A DNA stretch of 30,889 bases from DATAYF01 sp036272735 (lineage in GTDB: Bacteria; Chloroflexota; Ktedonobacteria; Ktedonobacterales; Ktedonobacteraceae), in contig DATAYF010000127.1 in the NCBI GenBank assembly GCA_036272735.1, forward strand, positions 1 to 30,889. Direction: 5' to 3'. The notes beneath the pieces are model-generated. The model saw only the letters and a list, made by a program, of their open reading frames with translations. It searched no databases and was not told the origin of the DNA. A program made the position numbers and the translations under genes. Of this stretch, positions 1-8,005 are shown in pieces. Each line of letters starts with the position of its first letter. Within the stretch, counting starts at the first letter, position 1.

Positions 1-377
1 GGAAACCATCAACGTTTCTTTATCCTTTCGAGCCTAAACCCCAGGGCTTGAGCCCCAGGGAGAGAAGCGAGTCCGTGGATGGCGGCTTGGGATGGAATAC
101 TCCCCTGCTTGACGCTCTAGAACTTCTGTGCTCACCTTTCACCCGTTCTCTTGCACACGAACAACGCCAGCCTGTGTGGGCGTTTCACGGGAAAGCGTTC
201 CCGTGAGGAAAAGCAGGAACGGACCAACGTGTTGTGTGCCAGCCAATCCCTCAGGTCTTTTCCGTGCCCACCAGCCACCGGTTGTGGTTGCAACGAACAC
301 CGGGCGCGCACGGAGCCTTCAGGGGCCACCCTGAGAAGCCCCTGGCTTTCGCCGTGGGGAGTCGTCACGTTATATGT
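1..377. other. Non-coding, hairpin-rich stretch at the window start
   Basis: No convincing gene is visible here; the short open frames overlap one another in several frames and resemble nothing I recognise. CCCCAGGG occurs twice, at 39-46 and 53-60, with a GGGC/GCCC mini-hairpin between. A perfect 9-bp hairpin with loop AGCG lies at 185-206. A further hairpin at 314-350 sits just past the serA stop. Several strong hairpins in a short gap are compatible with a decayed insertion-sequence end or a structured RNA whose other part lies left of the window. I cannot tell which. Confidence 0.5.
314..350 (-). terminator. Possible hairpin terminator of serA
   Basis: The arms CAGGGGC (320-326) and GCCCCTG (338-344) pair perfectly, and AGCC/GGCT may extend the stem outward. 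It lies about 30 nt past the serA stop on the serA transcript. No U-tract follows on the minus strand, so intrinsic termination is uncertain. Confidence 0.3.
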
Positions 378-2069
378 TTACAACGTTACCAACGTCACCC
401 CAAAGATGTCGCCCGCTTGACCAATTGTCTTAAGCGCGCTATCGGGAGGAAGCGCATCGACTGAGACAACCATGAGCGCGGTGTCGGGCTTGTTGTGGGG
501 ATCGTAGTGGTGGCGAGCACTGCGCACGCTCGGTCCCACGTCCATGTGGCGAATATTCACGCCCACTTTTCCCAACTCTGTGCCGACGCGACCGATCATA
601 CCTGGCTGATCCAGGTTATGGCAGAAAATAATGTGCCCTTCTGGTACAAATTCGGTCCAGTAGCGCCCCACACGTACGATGCGCGCTTCATTATCCATTA
701 CGGTTCCGCTTAACACATCCATGTGCTCATCTTCCGTTCCCGGTTTACCAGCAAACGAGGAGGCATAGCCATTGTTATGGACGTGCAGCGTGACCAGGTT
801 GGCGAATTGTTCCGGCGTGGTCGATTTGCGTTCGGTAATTTCCACTCCCCACTCTTTTGCCAGCACCTGCGCATTGATCATGTTGACGTGCGATTCTGAG
901 ACCGATTCGAGCAGACCCTTGATGAGTGCTGCCTGAAGGGGGCGTAGGTCGTAGCTGGCAATTTCGCCGCTGTATGATAACTCAACCTTGCTGAGTGGTC
1001 CAGGCTGCAATTGCGTGAACAGTCGTCCCATCTTCTCAACCAACTCCATGTAGGGGGCTAACACCTGCAATGTATCTGGGAGAATTAACGGCGCGTTGAC
1101 CGAGGCACGAGGGAAGCCACCGCGCAGTACGGAAACGATCTGGTCCGCCACATCGACTGCAACCCCCACCTGTGCTTCCGCCGTTGAAGCTCCAAGGTGT
1201 GGTGTGGCGATAATGTGCTCGTGAGCCAGCAACTGCTTCAGCGTTTCATTGTCGCGAATTGGCTCCTGGCTAAAAACATCCAGCGCAGCCCCTGCAAGGT
1301 GGTTTTCATTAAGCGCTTTCAGTAACGCTTCTTCATCGATCAATCCACCACGTGCACAATTAATGATGCGCGAACCAGGCTTCATCAGCCCTAGTTCATG
1401 CTCGCCTATCAAGCCACGTGTGCCGCTTGGTCCGGTGGTGAGCGACGTGTGGAGGGTGATAAAATCAGCCTGTTGAAGCAGCTCTTCAAGACTGAGCATC
1501 GTGATGCCATTTTTGCGGGCCAAATCTGGGGAGACAAACGGATCAAAGGCAATGATTTGCATTTCCAGACCTTGCGCCCGCTTGGCTACCGCCGTCCCCA
1601 CCTTGCCAAGGCCAACTACACCCAGGATTTTCCCGCGTACCTCGACCCCTAGAAAACGACTCTTCTCCCATTTGTTCGCCTTCATGCTGGCGTTCGCTGC
1701 TGGTACATGACGGGCAAGCGACATTAACATCGCAATCGTATGTTCAGCGGCCGCCATAATGTTGCCCGTGGGCGAGTTCACGACGATGATTCCCTGGCGT
1801 GTCGCTGCGTCGGTATCGATGTTATCGACTCCTACACCGGCACGCCCCACGATCTTGAGTTTGCCCGCCGCCGCCAGCAGATCGCTTGTCACCTGCGTCT
1901 CGCTGCGGACAATCAGTGCGTCGTACTCACCAATGATCTCCTTTAACTGTGCTGGTGAAAGTCCATAACGCTCATCGACCTGCGCCTGAGGAAGCTGTTC
2001 TTTCAAAAGGTTGACGCCTTCACGCGCGACCTTATCCGTAATCAGTATCTTGGCTGTTTCTTCTTGCAT
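378..2069 (-). CDS. serA: D-3-phosphoglycerate dehydrogenase (long, ACT-containing form)
   Basis: Oxidises 3-phosphoglycerate to 3-phosphohydroxypyruvate with NAD, the first committed step of serine synthesis in the cytosol. The 563 residues show the long SerA layout. The catalytic and NAD-binding part covers about residues 7-320, with the dinucleotide-binding GLGKVG at 153-158 and catalytic Arg240 (NCARGG), Glu269 and His291 (ATPHLGAST). An intervening substrate-binding-like domain covers about 325-470 and a C-terminal ACT domain about 477-563. The ACT domain normally senses serine; here it carries an extra stretch of roughly ten residues at about 511-530 (VGPSVRSARHHYDPHNKPDT), which makes the protein slightly longer than the usual ~525-530. 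The ATG at 2069 follows AGGTGA by one base; nothing better is nearby. Upstream pyk ends at 2383 behind a strong hairpin, so serA is probably transcribed alone. Confidence 0.95.
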   Translation of the reverse strand: MQEETAKILITDKVAREGVNLLKEQLPQAQVDERYGLSPAQLKEIIGEYDALIVRSETQVTSDLLAAAGKLKIVGRAGVGVDNIDTDAATRQGIIVVNSPTGNIMAAAEHTIAMLMSLARHVPAANASMKANKWEKSRFLGVEVRGKILGVVGLGKVGTAVAKRAQGLEMQIIAFDPFVSPDLARKNGITMLSLEELLQQADFITLHTSLTTGPSGTRGLIGEHELGLMKPGSRIINCARGGLIDEEALLKALNENHLAGAALDVFSQEPIRDNETLKQLLAHEHIIATPHLGASTAEAQVGVAVDVADQIVSVLRGGFPRASVNAPLILPDTLQVLAPYMELVEKMGRLFTQLQPGPLSKVELSYSGEIASYDLRPLQAALIKGLLESVSESHVNMINAQVLAKEWGVEITERKSTTPEQFANLVTLHVHNNGYASSFAGKPGTEDEHMDVLSGTVMDNEARIVRVGRYWTEFVPEGHIIFCHNLDQPGMIGRVGTELGKVGVNIRHMDVGPSVRSARHHYDPHNKPDTALMVVSVDALPPDSALKTIGQAGDIFGVTLVTL

Positions 2070-2382
2070 CTCTCACCTGGTGGCGCAGAAAACCCCTGTG
2101 CTGCACGCGTGGGGATGAAGCGCCTCCGCTCCTTTATTCAATGATGTGTGGATGTGGCGCGTAACTGCTGCGTTACCCGTCTCTAAAATTTGGGCTTATC
2201 ACCCAAAGTATACTACATCGCCGAAGAACTGAGCCGTAGGAAATCGCCGCCAGTCCTGTACATTCCATCCATATTTTTTGCTTTTTCGCTGGCATAATTC
2301 TCAGGATGCTTGTTCCTGTACGTTGCAGGGTAGCGTAAAGGGTGTGGAACTGCTCCACACCCTTTACTTTTTGACCTTCTTC
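2070..2382. other. serA upstream region, no gene seen
   Basis: This 313-nt gap between serA and pyk holds the pyk-end hairpin (2335-2372) and the serA leader. On the minus strand a TATACT box (plus-strand 2207-2212) could be a -10, but no matching -35 is found at 16-18 nt. The leader after it has two small hairpins: TGGG/CCCA around the heptamer TGATAAG, and GTAAC/GTTAC at 2161-2176. I looked for a T-box or serine-responsive leader and could not find the conserved T-box sequence. Confidence 0.4.
2335..2372. terminator. Strong hairpin after pyk
   Basis: A perfect 14-bp stem (arms 2335-2348 and 2354-2367) has a 5-nt ACTGC loop. The plus strand has TTTTT directly after it (2368-2372). The pyk transcript on the minus strand meets the stem 16 nt past its stop, but has no U-run after it, only CTTTAC inside the arm. 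Confidence 0.7.
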
Positions 2383-3834
2383 CTATTCCTCTAGAGCATT
2401 GACCCGGTGGAGTTTTACAAAGTTTGTGCGTGCTCGGCTACCAAACGGCAAGCCTCCCATAATGACGACATACTCACCCGTGCAAATTAGATTGGCGTCT
2501 ATCAGCCGCTTACCAACCGCTTCCATCAGTTCATCTGTAAAGCCCATCATCTCGATGCAATACGGCCAGACGCCCCACCAGAGGGCGAGCTGGCGATATA
2601 CCCGCCCAGATGGCGTGAAGGCCAGGATAGGAGTACGAGGGCGATCCTGTGAAATCAGACGCGCAGTGTTGCCTGACTGTGTGAAAACTACGATTGCCTT
2701 GACACTGGCCTCTTCTGAAAGTGCGCGAGCGGCGTGACTGACTGCTTTTTCCTGTGAAAGCCGATGGGGTTGAGGCTGGCGAGCCGTTTTACCACCGGCC
2801 TCTGTTTCTAGAATAATACGCACCATCATTTGAACCGCTTTTATCGGATATACCCCTGAAGCTGTTTCAGCACTCAACATCACTAAATCAGTCTTGTCGA
2901 GTACTGCATTTGATACATCATTAACCTCTGCACGAGTGGGACGAGGATTGACGATCATGGATTCTAGCATCTGCGTCGCGGTAATCACGGGCAGCCCTAA
3001 CTCGTTACATTTGGCAATAATACGCTTTTGTATAAGCGGAACCTTTTCAGGGGGCATTTCTACCCCTAAGTCCCCGCGAGCAATCATCACACCGTCAGCT
3101 ACCTCAAGAATATCATCCAGGCACGCTATTGCCTCTGGTTTCTCTAGCTTTGCGATCAAAGGAATAGGCATCAAGCGTGTCCTATTTGCCCCATTGTGCT
3201 TTAATTGTAGTTCTCGAATATACTCTTTAGCTTCAAGTATATCCTCAGGCTTACGCACAAAACTCAGCGCGACATAATCAACATCGTGCATAACGCCGAA
3301 GCGGAGATCATCACGATCTTTCTCTGTGAGAGCTGGAGCACTCACAGCCACACCCGGCAAATTAATGCCTTTGTGCTCTCCCAGTTCCCCCCCATGCACG
3401 ACCAGGCAGTACACATCAGTTTCATTTTTGCCCAGCACACTCAGTTCTAATAAGCCGTCATTAAGCAAGATACGATCTCCAGGCTTTACATCCTGGGGAA
3501 GAGGTTTATACGTTGTGGAAATAATCTCAGAGGTTCCCAGGACATCGCGAGTAGTAATTACTACCTGTGTGTTATCCGCTAAGGTTACCGGCTTTCTATC
3601 CTGTAATATTCCGGTTCGAATCTTTGGCCCCTGTAAGTCTTGTAAGATGGCAATGGCGCAGCCTAGACGAGTAGAAATAGCACGTATACGCTCGATAACA
3701 AGTGCATGATCCTGGTGTGTGCCGTGGGAAAAATTGAGGCGCGCGACGTTCATACCGGCCTGCATCAGTTGTTCGAGCCGTTCTTCGCTGCTCGTAGCCG
3801 GGCCGATGGTACAGACAATTTTTGTACGACGCAT
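2383..3834 (-). CDS. pyk: Pyruvate kinase
   Basis: Transfers phosphate from phosphoenolpyruvate to ADP in the last step of glycolysis; cytosolic and typically tetrameric. The 483 residues begin at MRRTKIVCTIGP, the usual N-terminus. An upstream in-frame start at 3930 would add 32 atypical residues and would lie inside the transcribed leader, so I reject it. Visible family signatures are NFSHG (34-38), DLQGPKIRTG (66-75), the PLIAKLEKPEAI catalytic-lysine segment, the metal-binding MIARGDLGVEMP segment and SAETASGVYP. The C-terminal effector domain runs to the end, and there is no extra PEP-utilising domain. A good promoter lies at 3922-3950, giving a leader of about 80 nt. A G-rich GGGGGA precedes the start by about 10 nt. 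A second copy of the last ~45 residues is encoded on the opposite strand at 3959-4144. Confidence 0.96.
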   Translation of the reverse strand: MRRTKIVCTIGPATSSEERLEQLMQAGMNVARLNFSHGTHQDHALVIERIRAISTRLGCAIAILQDLQGPKIRTGILQDRKPVTLADNTQVVITTRDVLGTSEIISTTYKPLPQDVKPGDRILLNDGLLELSVLGKNETDVYCLVVHGGELGEHKGINLPGVAVSAPALTEKDRDDLRFGVMHDVDYVALSFVRKPEDILEAKEYIRELQLKHNGANRTRLMPIPLIAKLEKPEAIACLDDILEVADGVMIARGDLGVEMPPEKVPLIQKRIIAKCNELGLPVITATQMLESMIVNPRPTRAEVNDVSNAVLDKTDLVMLSAETASGVYPIKAVQMMVRIILETEAGGKTARQPQPHRLSQEKAVSHAARALSEEASVKAIVVFTQSGNTARLISQDRPRTPILAFTPSGRVYRQLALWWGVWPYCIEMMGFTDELMEAVGKRLIDANLICTGEYVVIMGGLPFGSRARTNFVKLHRVNALEE

Positions 3835-3921
3835 AAAGAAGGAATCCCCCGTATGATAAATAATAATTATCGGAATCATTTCCGCCTGGGGACGGCCTCG
3901 TCCATTGATAATACCAACACG

Positions 3922-3950
3922 ACTATACACTGTTTATTAGCTAGCTGCAA
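3922..3950 (-). promoter_or_regulatory. Promoter of pyk
   Basis: On the minus strand TTGCAG (plus-strand 3945-3950) is followed after exactly 17 nt by TATAGT (3922-3927). It points at pyk about 90 nt downstream. The -35 lies only 9 nt from the start of the oppositely oriented pyk fragment. Confidence 0.7.
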
Positions 3951-3958
3951 GTTTTTGC

Positions 3959-4144
3959 ATGAAAGGCGTGGTGTCTCGTATGTCTGGCAGAAGTTGGCTT
4001 ATGCGAATAATCGATCAGCTTTTATGCGACGAAAACTTTGTGTATACCGGCGACCATGTCGTAATTATGGGCGGACTCCCTGTGGCTAGCCTGGCGCGTA
4101 CGAACTTCGTGAAACTTCATCGCATCGGAAAAGCTGAGGCATAA
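3959..4144 (+). pseudogene. Pyruvate kinase C-terminal fragment, or small protein
   Basis: This 61-codon open frame matches the end of the neighbouring pyruvate kinase. Its segment YTGDHVVIMGGLPVASLART corresponds to CTGEYVVIMGGLPFGSRART of Pyk, and both continue as NFVKLHR before ending a few residues later at almost the same place. The N-terminal half aligns only loosely (LMRIIDQLL against LMEAVGKRL). At DNA level the matching part differs at many synonymous positions (GGCTTGCCG against GGACTCCCT), so it is not a recent copy. The simplest reading is the surviving tail of a second, divergent pyk, broken when tRNA-Arg or pyk DNA was rearranged. An intact frame with a natural stop leaves open a translated small protein. 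No clear ribosome binding site was seen. Confidence 0.7.
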
Positions 4145-4160
4145 TTGGGGTCCGTGCCTC

Positions 4161-4189
4161 TTGACTCTACCCTGGAAATCTGCTATTCT
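4161..4189 (+). promoter_or_regulatory. Promoter of the tRNA-Arg gene
   Basis: TTGACT (4161-4166) and TATTCT (4184-4189) are separated by exactly 17 nt. Transcription would begin near 4196, about 47 nt before the mature tRNA 5' end. Confidence 0.8.
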
Positions 4190-4242
4190 ATAGAGGCTGA
4201 AGCGAGGTGAACAATGTGAACGCGTCGGCTACAGCCTGATAG

Positions 4243-4315
4243 GTACCCGTAGCTCAGTGGATAGAGCGACAGATTGCGGATCTGTAGGTCGGAGGTTCGA
4301 CCCCTCTCGGGTACG
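4243..4315 (+). tRNA. tRNA-Arg (anticodon GCG)
   Basis: A full cloverleaf can be drawn by hand: acceptor GTACCCG/CGGGTAC, D arm GCTC/GAGC with loop AGTGGATA, anticodon stem ACAGA/TCTGT with loop TTGCGGA, 5-nt variable loop, T arm GGAGG/CCTCT with loop TTCGACC, and discriminator G. The loop places GCG (4276-4278) at positions 34-36, reading Arg codons CGC and CGU. An A at D-loop position 20 and C35 fit known Arg identity elements. CCA is not encoded. Most bacteria decode CGN with an ACG (inosine-modified) tRNA, so GCG is unusual. It has its own promoter and terminator and is a single-gene unit. Confidence 0.92.
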
Positions 4316-4319
4316 CCCT

Positions 4320-4350
4320 GGAGCTAGCTACATATGCTAGCTTCTTTTTT
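4320..4350 (+). terminator. Intrinsic terminator of tRNA-Arg
   Basis: AGCTAGC (4322-4328) and GCTAGCT (4336-4342) pair around TACATAT, with two more outer pairs, and T6 follows at 4345-4350. This is a textbook rho-independent terminator immediately past the tRNA. Confidence 0.9.
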
Positions 4351-4409
4351 ATGTGTAATCCTCTCTTTCTCACATTGCTTCGATCAACCATCACGCGGAA
4401 CGGAAGACG

Positions 4410-5255
4410 ATGTATATTGGTATCGACGTTGGGGGCACCAACACACGCGTTGGCCTGTTCCCTTCTCTTGTTCAGCCTGGCTTTTTCTTGATTACGCGCT
4501 TTGCTACGCAACAAAGTTATGAACTGCAACTGCACCACCTCATTAGCGCCCTGGTTGGCTCTGGCGCTACTGCTATCGAGGGCATTGGCATCGCTTTCGG
4601 TGGGCGCATCCATAAAGATGGGCGTTCTGTGCTCGTCGCCCCCAATTTGCCCGCTTACGTCGACAAACCCTTTGTACAGGACCTTGAACGTCAATTTCAC
4701 TGCCCTGTACGCCTGGCGCACGATCCCGTGTGTGGCTTGCTTGGTGAAAAAAAATTTGGGGCTCTTGCGACCCATGATCGTTGTGCGTATTTAACCCTCT
4801 CTACAGGAACCGGGGCTGCGTTTCAGCTACACCAGGGCCATAGTACATTGACCGTTTCCATCGAAATAGCCCACCAATTGCTTGATGGTAATGAACGCAC
4901 GTGCCTTTGTGGTCAACAGGGCTGTTTAGAGACCTTCACTGGTGGAAAGCAGTTGGAACAACGTTATGGTCGCACGCTCGCCCAGGTGCAAGATCAAGAT
5001 TTCTGGGCCACCCTTTGCGATAAATTGGCCCTGGGACTGGTCAACCTGGTGCATCTTACCCGTGTCGAGACCATGGCGATCAGTGGTGCAATGGCGTTAC
5101 AGAACGATATCGTCCTCACGTTGTTACAGGAAAAGGTAAATACGCGTTTGCGCAATGCCTCGCTCACGCTTACCCTTGCCGATTTGGAGGAAAATGCCCC
5201 GCTTGTCGGTGCAGCAACCCTGCTGGAAACTTCTGCTGACGCCATCGTGCATTGA
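4410..5255 (+). CDS. ROK-family sugar kinase (glucokinase-like)
   Basis: Probably phosphorylates a hexose such as glucose, or an amino sugar, with ATP in the cytosol. The 281 residues are short of the ~300-320 usual for ROK kinases. The first phosphate motif is DVGGTNTRVG (6-15) and the second is STGTGAAF (131-138). The ROK zinc motif CLCGQQGCLE is at 165-174, with His155 as the fourth ligand. There is no N-terminal helix-turn-helix, so it is a kinase and not a ROK repressor. Two motifs deviate. The catalytic segment usually reads NDAN but here is HDPV, keeping Asp105. The usual E-x-G-H motif is EIAH. The ATG at 4410 follows GGAAG by a few bases. The substrate cannot be assigned from sequence. 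Confidence 0.85.
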   Translation: MYIGIDVGGTNTRVGLFPSLVQPGFFLITRFATQQSYELQLHHLISALVGSGATAIEGIGIAFGGRIHKDGRSVLVAPNLPAYVDKPFVQDLERQFHCPVRLAHDPVCGLLGEKKFGALATHDRCAYLTLSTGTGAAFQLHQGHSTLTVSIEIAHQLLDGNERTCLCGQQGCLETFTGGKQLEQRYGRTLAQVQDQDFWATLCDKLALGLVNLVHLTRVETMAISGAMALQNDIVLTLLQEKVNTRLRNASLTLTLADLEENAPLVGAATLLETSADAIVH

Positions 5256-5343
5256 GCCGCCCCAGGATTGATTTCCTGGCCTGAAGTCCCGTCTTTTCCT
5301 GCCATTCGTCCCAGTCCCTTAGCCAGCACCTGATATTTGCCGA

Positions 5344-5372
5344 TTGTGTTGCTTATAGTCCAGAGTTATATT
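5344..5372 (+). promoter_or_regulatory. Promoter of clpC
   Basis: TTGTGT (5344-5349) and TATATT (5367-5372) have a 17-nt spacer. Predicted transcription starts near 5379, leaving a leader of about 43 nt. No CIRCE or CtsR-like operator was recognised. Confidence 0.6.
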
Positions 5373-5421
5373 TCCTTGTAGCTCTATGGGTATGTGATCA
5401 CTTCCCAAAAAGGAGTAGACG

Positions 5422-7893
5422 ATGGCGCGATTGAGCAAATATACGAGAGAGGTGCGCGATGCGTTGGGGTGCGCGCGCGAAGAGGCGGTCCGCTTGAGGC
5501 ATCGCTTGATTGGCACCGAGCACCTCCTTTTAGGTATGCTCAAATTAAGCGATCCATTAGTGGAAGGACTGTTTGTCTCTTTGCATAGCAGCCCGGCCAA
5601 CATTTCACAAGCCCTCGATTTCGTCATCGGACGCGGGCGACGTGCGCTTGTGGGTGAACCGGTGCTTGGTGTCACTGCTCGCGCTACGCTTGCTCGTGCC
5701 GAGGCGGCGGCGAGTATTGCTCAATCCGCTAAAGTTGGTCTTGAGCACGTACTCCTTGGCATGTTTGAGGAACGGGATGGTATCGTTATGGGCGTCTTAG
5801 AAAGCTTTGGTATTTATCCTGATGCCGCTTGCCAACAGCTTGAAGCGTTGGTCGTCGATGGTTACGAACACTTAATCTCCTCTATGAAGTATCGCGAATG
5901 GTATGATGCCACGCCTATCCTCAATACGGTGAGCCGCGATTTGACGCTGGCTGCCGTCGAGGGCAAGCTTGATCCGTTGATCGGGCGCGAGGAAGAGCTT
6001 ACGCGCACCATCCAAATCCTTTCTCGTCGGAGCAAAAATAATCCTGTGTTGATTGGTCCCGCTGGCGTTGGTAAGACTGCTGTCGCCGAGGGGCTGGCCT
6101 GGCGTATCGTGCGGGGGCTGGTGCCCGATAACCTGCTCAATTGTCGCCTGGTTGCTTTGGATATCGGTCTGCTCACGTTCGGCACCAAATTTCGTGGCGA
6201 CTTCGAGGAACGCTTGAAGACGATTATGCTTGAAGTTACACGCCAGCCCGACGTGGTTATCGTGATCGATGAACTGCCCGCGCTTGTCCACACAGGCGTG
6301 GCTGAAGGTTCGCTAGATGCCGCCAGTTTGTTCAAACCGTTGCTGGCGCGTGGTGAGTTCCGCTGTATCGGTGTGACTACGCTAGAGGAGTATCGCAAAA
6401 ATATCGAAGCTGATCCGGCGCTCGAACGTCGCTTTCAGCCAGTTCTCATTCGCGAAACCGCTCCTGCTGAAACCATACACATTTTATATGGTCTGCGCTC
6501 CTGCTACGAAGACTTCCACCACGTCAGCATCCAGGATGAAGCTTTGCAGGCTGCCCTGCACCTCTCGACGCGTTATATCCACAATCGTTCGCAGCCAGAT
6601 AAAGCCCTGGACCTTATCGACGAGGCCGCCTCTCGCGCCTGTGTTGTGCGTTCAATGGCTCCTGACACTGTGCAGCAGTTACGGGCAGAGGTGCGAAAAC
6701 TTCAACAAGAGAAAGAGGTGGCTATCGCTCTGCATGATTTTCCACGGGCTGCCGAGCTACTGCGCTCGGAGCATCGGCTTCAGCGCGAACTTACGCAGGC
6801 CGAAGAAGACTGGCAATGCCAGCATCAAATTCACCGCCCCGTCGTTTGCGCGCAAGATATTGCTGAAATTGTAGCGGCACGCACGGGTATTCCGGTCGCT
6901 CGCATCACGCAAGAGGAGAAGTTGCATCTACTCAACCTGGAAAATGAGCTGCATCAGCGTATTGTGGGGCAAAACGAAGCCGTCAATGTCGTTGCCAGGG
7001 CCATCCGCCGTGCGCGTGCGCATATTCGGGATATGCGCCGCCCCATTGGCGCGTTTCTTTTCGTTGGTCCAACTGGCGTGGGTAAAACCGAGGTGGCGCG
7101 TGCCCTGGCTGCGAGCCTTTTTGGCAATGAACAGGCTTTGCTCAAATTGGACATGTCCGAATTTATGGCGCATCACCAGGTTTCTCGGCTCATCGGCTCG
7201 CCTCCGGGCTACGTTGGTCACGATCAGGCTGGACAATTGACCGAGTTTGTGCGACGCCAACCTTACAGTATTGTGCTGTTCGACGAGATCGAGAAGGCCC
7301 ACCCGCAAATTCTGGATCTTTTACTACAAATTACCGAAGATGGCTGCTTAACCGACGCGCATGGGCAGTCCGTCAGTTTTCAGCATACGATCATTATCAT
7401 CACCTCAAACCTTGGCACCGAACATCGTGCTAGTGGCCTGACCTTGCTTCCTGTGAAGCACGTTGACGAAGAGCAGCGCCGTGCAAACAATCACAAACAG
7501 ACGTCCGCGCACGTGTTGGATGCCGTGCGTCGTGCTCTGCGTCCAGAATTGTTTAACCGGCTTGACGAGGTCGTCGTCTTTCACGCGCTCCACATGGAGC
7601 ACCTTTATGCAATTGCTGACCTGATGATCGAACAAACGCGGCAGCAATTGGCAAAGCAGGACTTGACGTTGCACGTTAGCACCAGAGCGCGTGAGCTTCT
7701 AGTGACCAGGGGATATGATCCCGATTATGGAGCGCGTCTGTTGCGCCGCATCATTCAAGGGATGCTGGAAGATCTGTTGGCAGAAGCCATCTTGCAGCGC
7801 AAAATCCTGGTGGGTGACACTATCGAAGTGGACGTTGTGGATAACGCATTGTGCATGCACATCGCCACGTGCCAGGACCAGCCCGCCGCTTAA
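5422..7893 (+). CDS. clpC: ATP-dependent Clp protease ATP-binding subunit, ClpC type
   Basis: A Hsp100 AAA+ unfoldase that would feed substrates to ClpP or refold aggregates. The 823 residues follow the ClpC plan. The double Clp N-terminal repeat covers about 1-145. The first AAA domain has Walker A GPAGVGKT (212-219) and Walker B VIDE ending at Asp283-Glu284. A short UVR-like coiled-coil linker lies at about 430-465. The second AAA domain has Walker A GPTGVGKT (549-556) and Walker B FDE at 620-622, followed by the D2-small domain. The short middle domain argues for ClpC and against ClpB. The ATG at 5422 is preceded by AGGAG (5411-5415) at six-base spacing. No clpP, ctsR or mcsAB lies in the window. 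The next gene follows in the same direction after about 110 nt. Confidence 0.93.
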   Translation: MARLSKYTREVRDALGCAREEAVRLRHRLIGTEHLLLGMLKLSDPLVEGLFVSLHSSPANISQALDFVIGRGRRALVGEPVLGVTARATLARAEAAASIAQSAKVGLEHVLLGMFEERDGIVMGVLESFGIYPDAACQQLEALVVDGYEHLISSMKYREWYDATPILNTVSRDLTLAAVEGKLDPLIGREEELTRTIQILSRRSKNNPVLIGPAGVGKTAVAEGLAWRIVRGLVPDNLLNCRLVALDIGLLTFGTKFRGDFEERLKTIMLEVTRQPDVVIVIDELPALVHTGVAEGSLDAASLFKPLLARGEFRCIGVTTLEEYRKNIEADPALERRFQPVLIRETAPAETIHILYGLRSCYEDFHHVSIQDEALQAALHLSTRYIHNRSQPDKALDLIDEAASRACVVRSMAPDTVQQLRAEVRKLQQEKEVAIALHDFPRAAELLRSEHRLQRELTQAEEDWQCQHQIHRPVVCAQDIAEIVAARTGIPVARITQEEKLHLLNLENELHQRIVGQNEAVNVVARAIRRARAHIRDMRRPIGAFLFVGPTGVGKTEVARALAASLFGNEQALLKLDMSEFMAHHQVSRLIGSPPGYVGHDQAGQLTEFVRRQPYSIVLFDEIEKAHPQILDLLLQITEDGCLTDAHGQSVSFQHTIIIITSNLGTEHRASGLTLLPVKHVDEEQRRANNHKQTSAHVLDAVRRALRPELFNRLDEVVVFHALHMEHLYAIADLMIEQTRQQLAKQDLTLHVSTRARELLVTRGYDPDYGARLLRRIIQGMLEDLLAEAILQRKILVGDTIEVDVVDNALCMHIATCQDQPAA

Positions 7894-8005
7894 ATAGGGC
7901 CTGTAAGTCCTTCTTCCCATACCCTTGACCTCCTGCTGCTCAATTCCTATACTACGAAGAGCACTATTTTGTGCATGTGCACTCCTCAGAGAGAAGGGAT
8001 CTTTC

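Noticed and set aside
2070..2220. T-box or serine-responsive riboswitch before serA
   Set aside because: Small hairpins exist, but neither the conserved T-box sequence nor a clear terminator/antiterminator pair is present.
2207..2235. serA promoter with TATACT as -10
   Set aside because: No acceptable -35 at 16-18 nt and no extended -10, so it is not listed as a feature.
2173..2358. 61-codon open frame on the minus strand between pyk and serA
   Set aside because: It overlaps the pyk-end hairpin and serA leader, resembles nothing, and its start lies inside the hairpin.
4254..4775. 173-codon open frame on the minus strand over the tRNA and ROK gene
   Set aside because: It runs antisense through a tRNA and a well-supported kinase gene; a shadow of coding bias.
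5256..5421. CIRCE or CtsR operator before clpC
   Set aside because: No matching inverted repeat or heptad direct repeat found.
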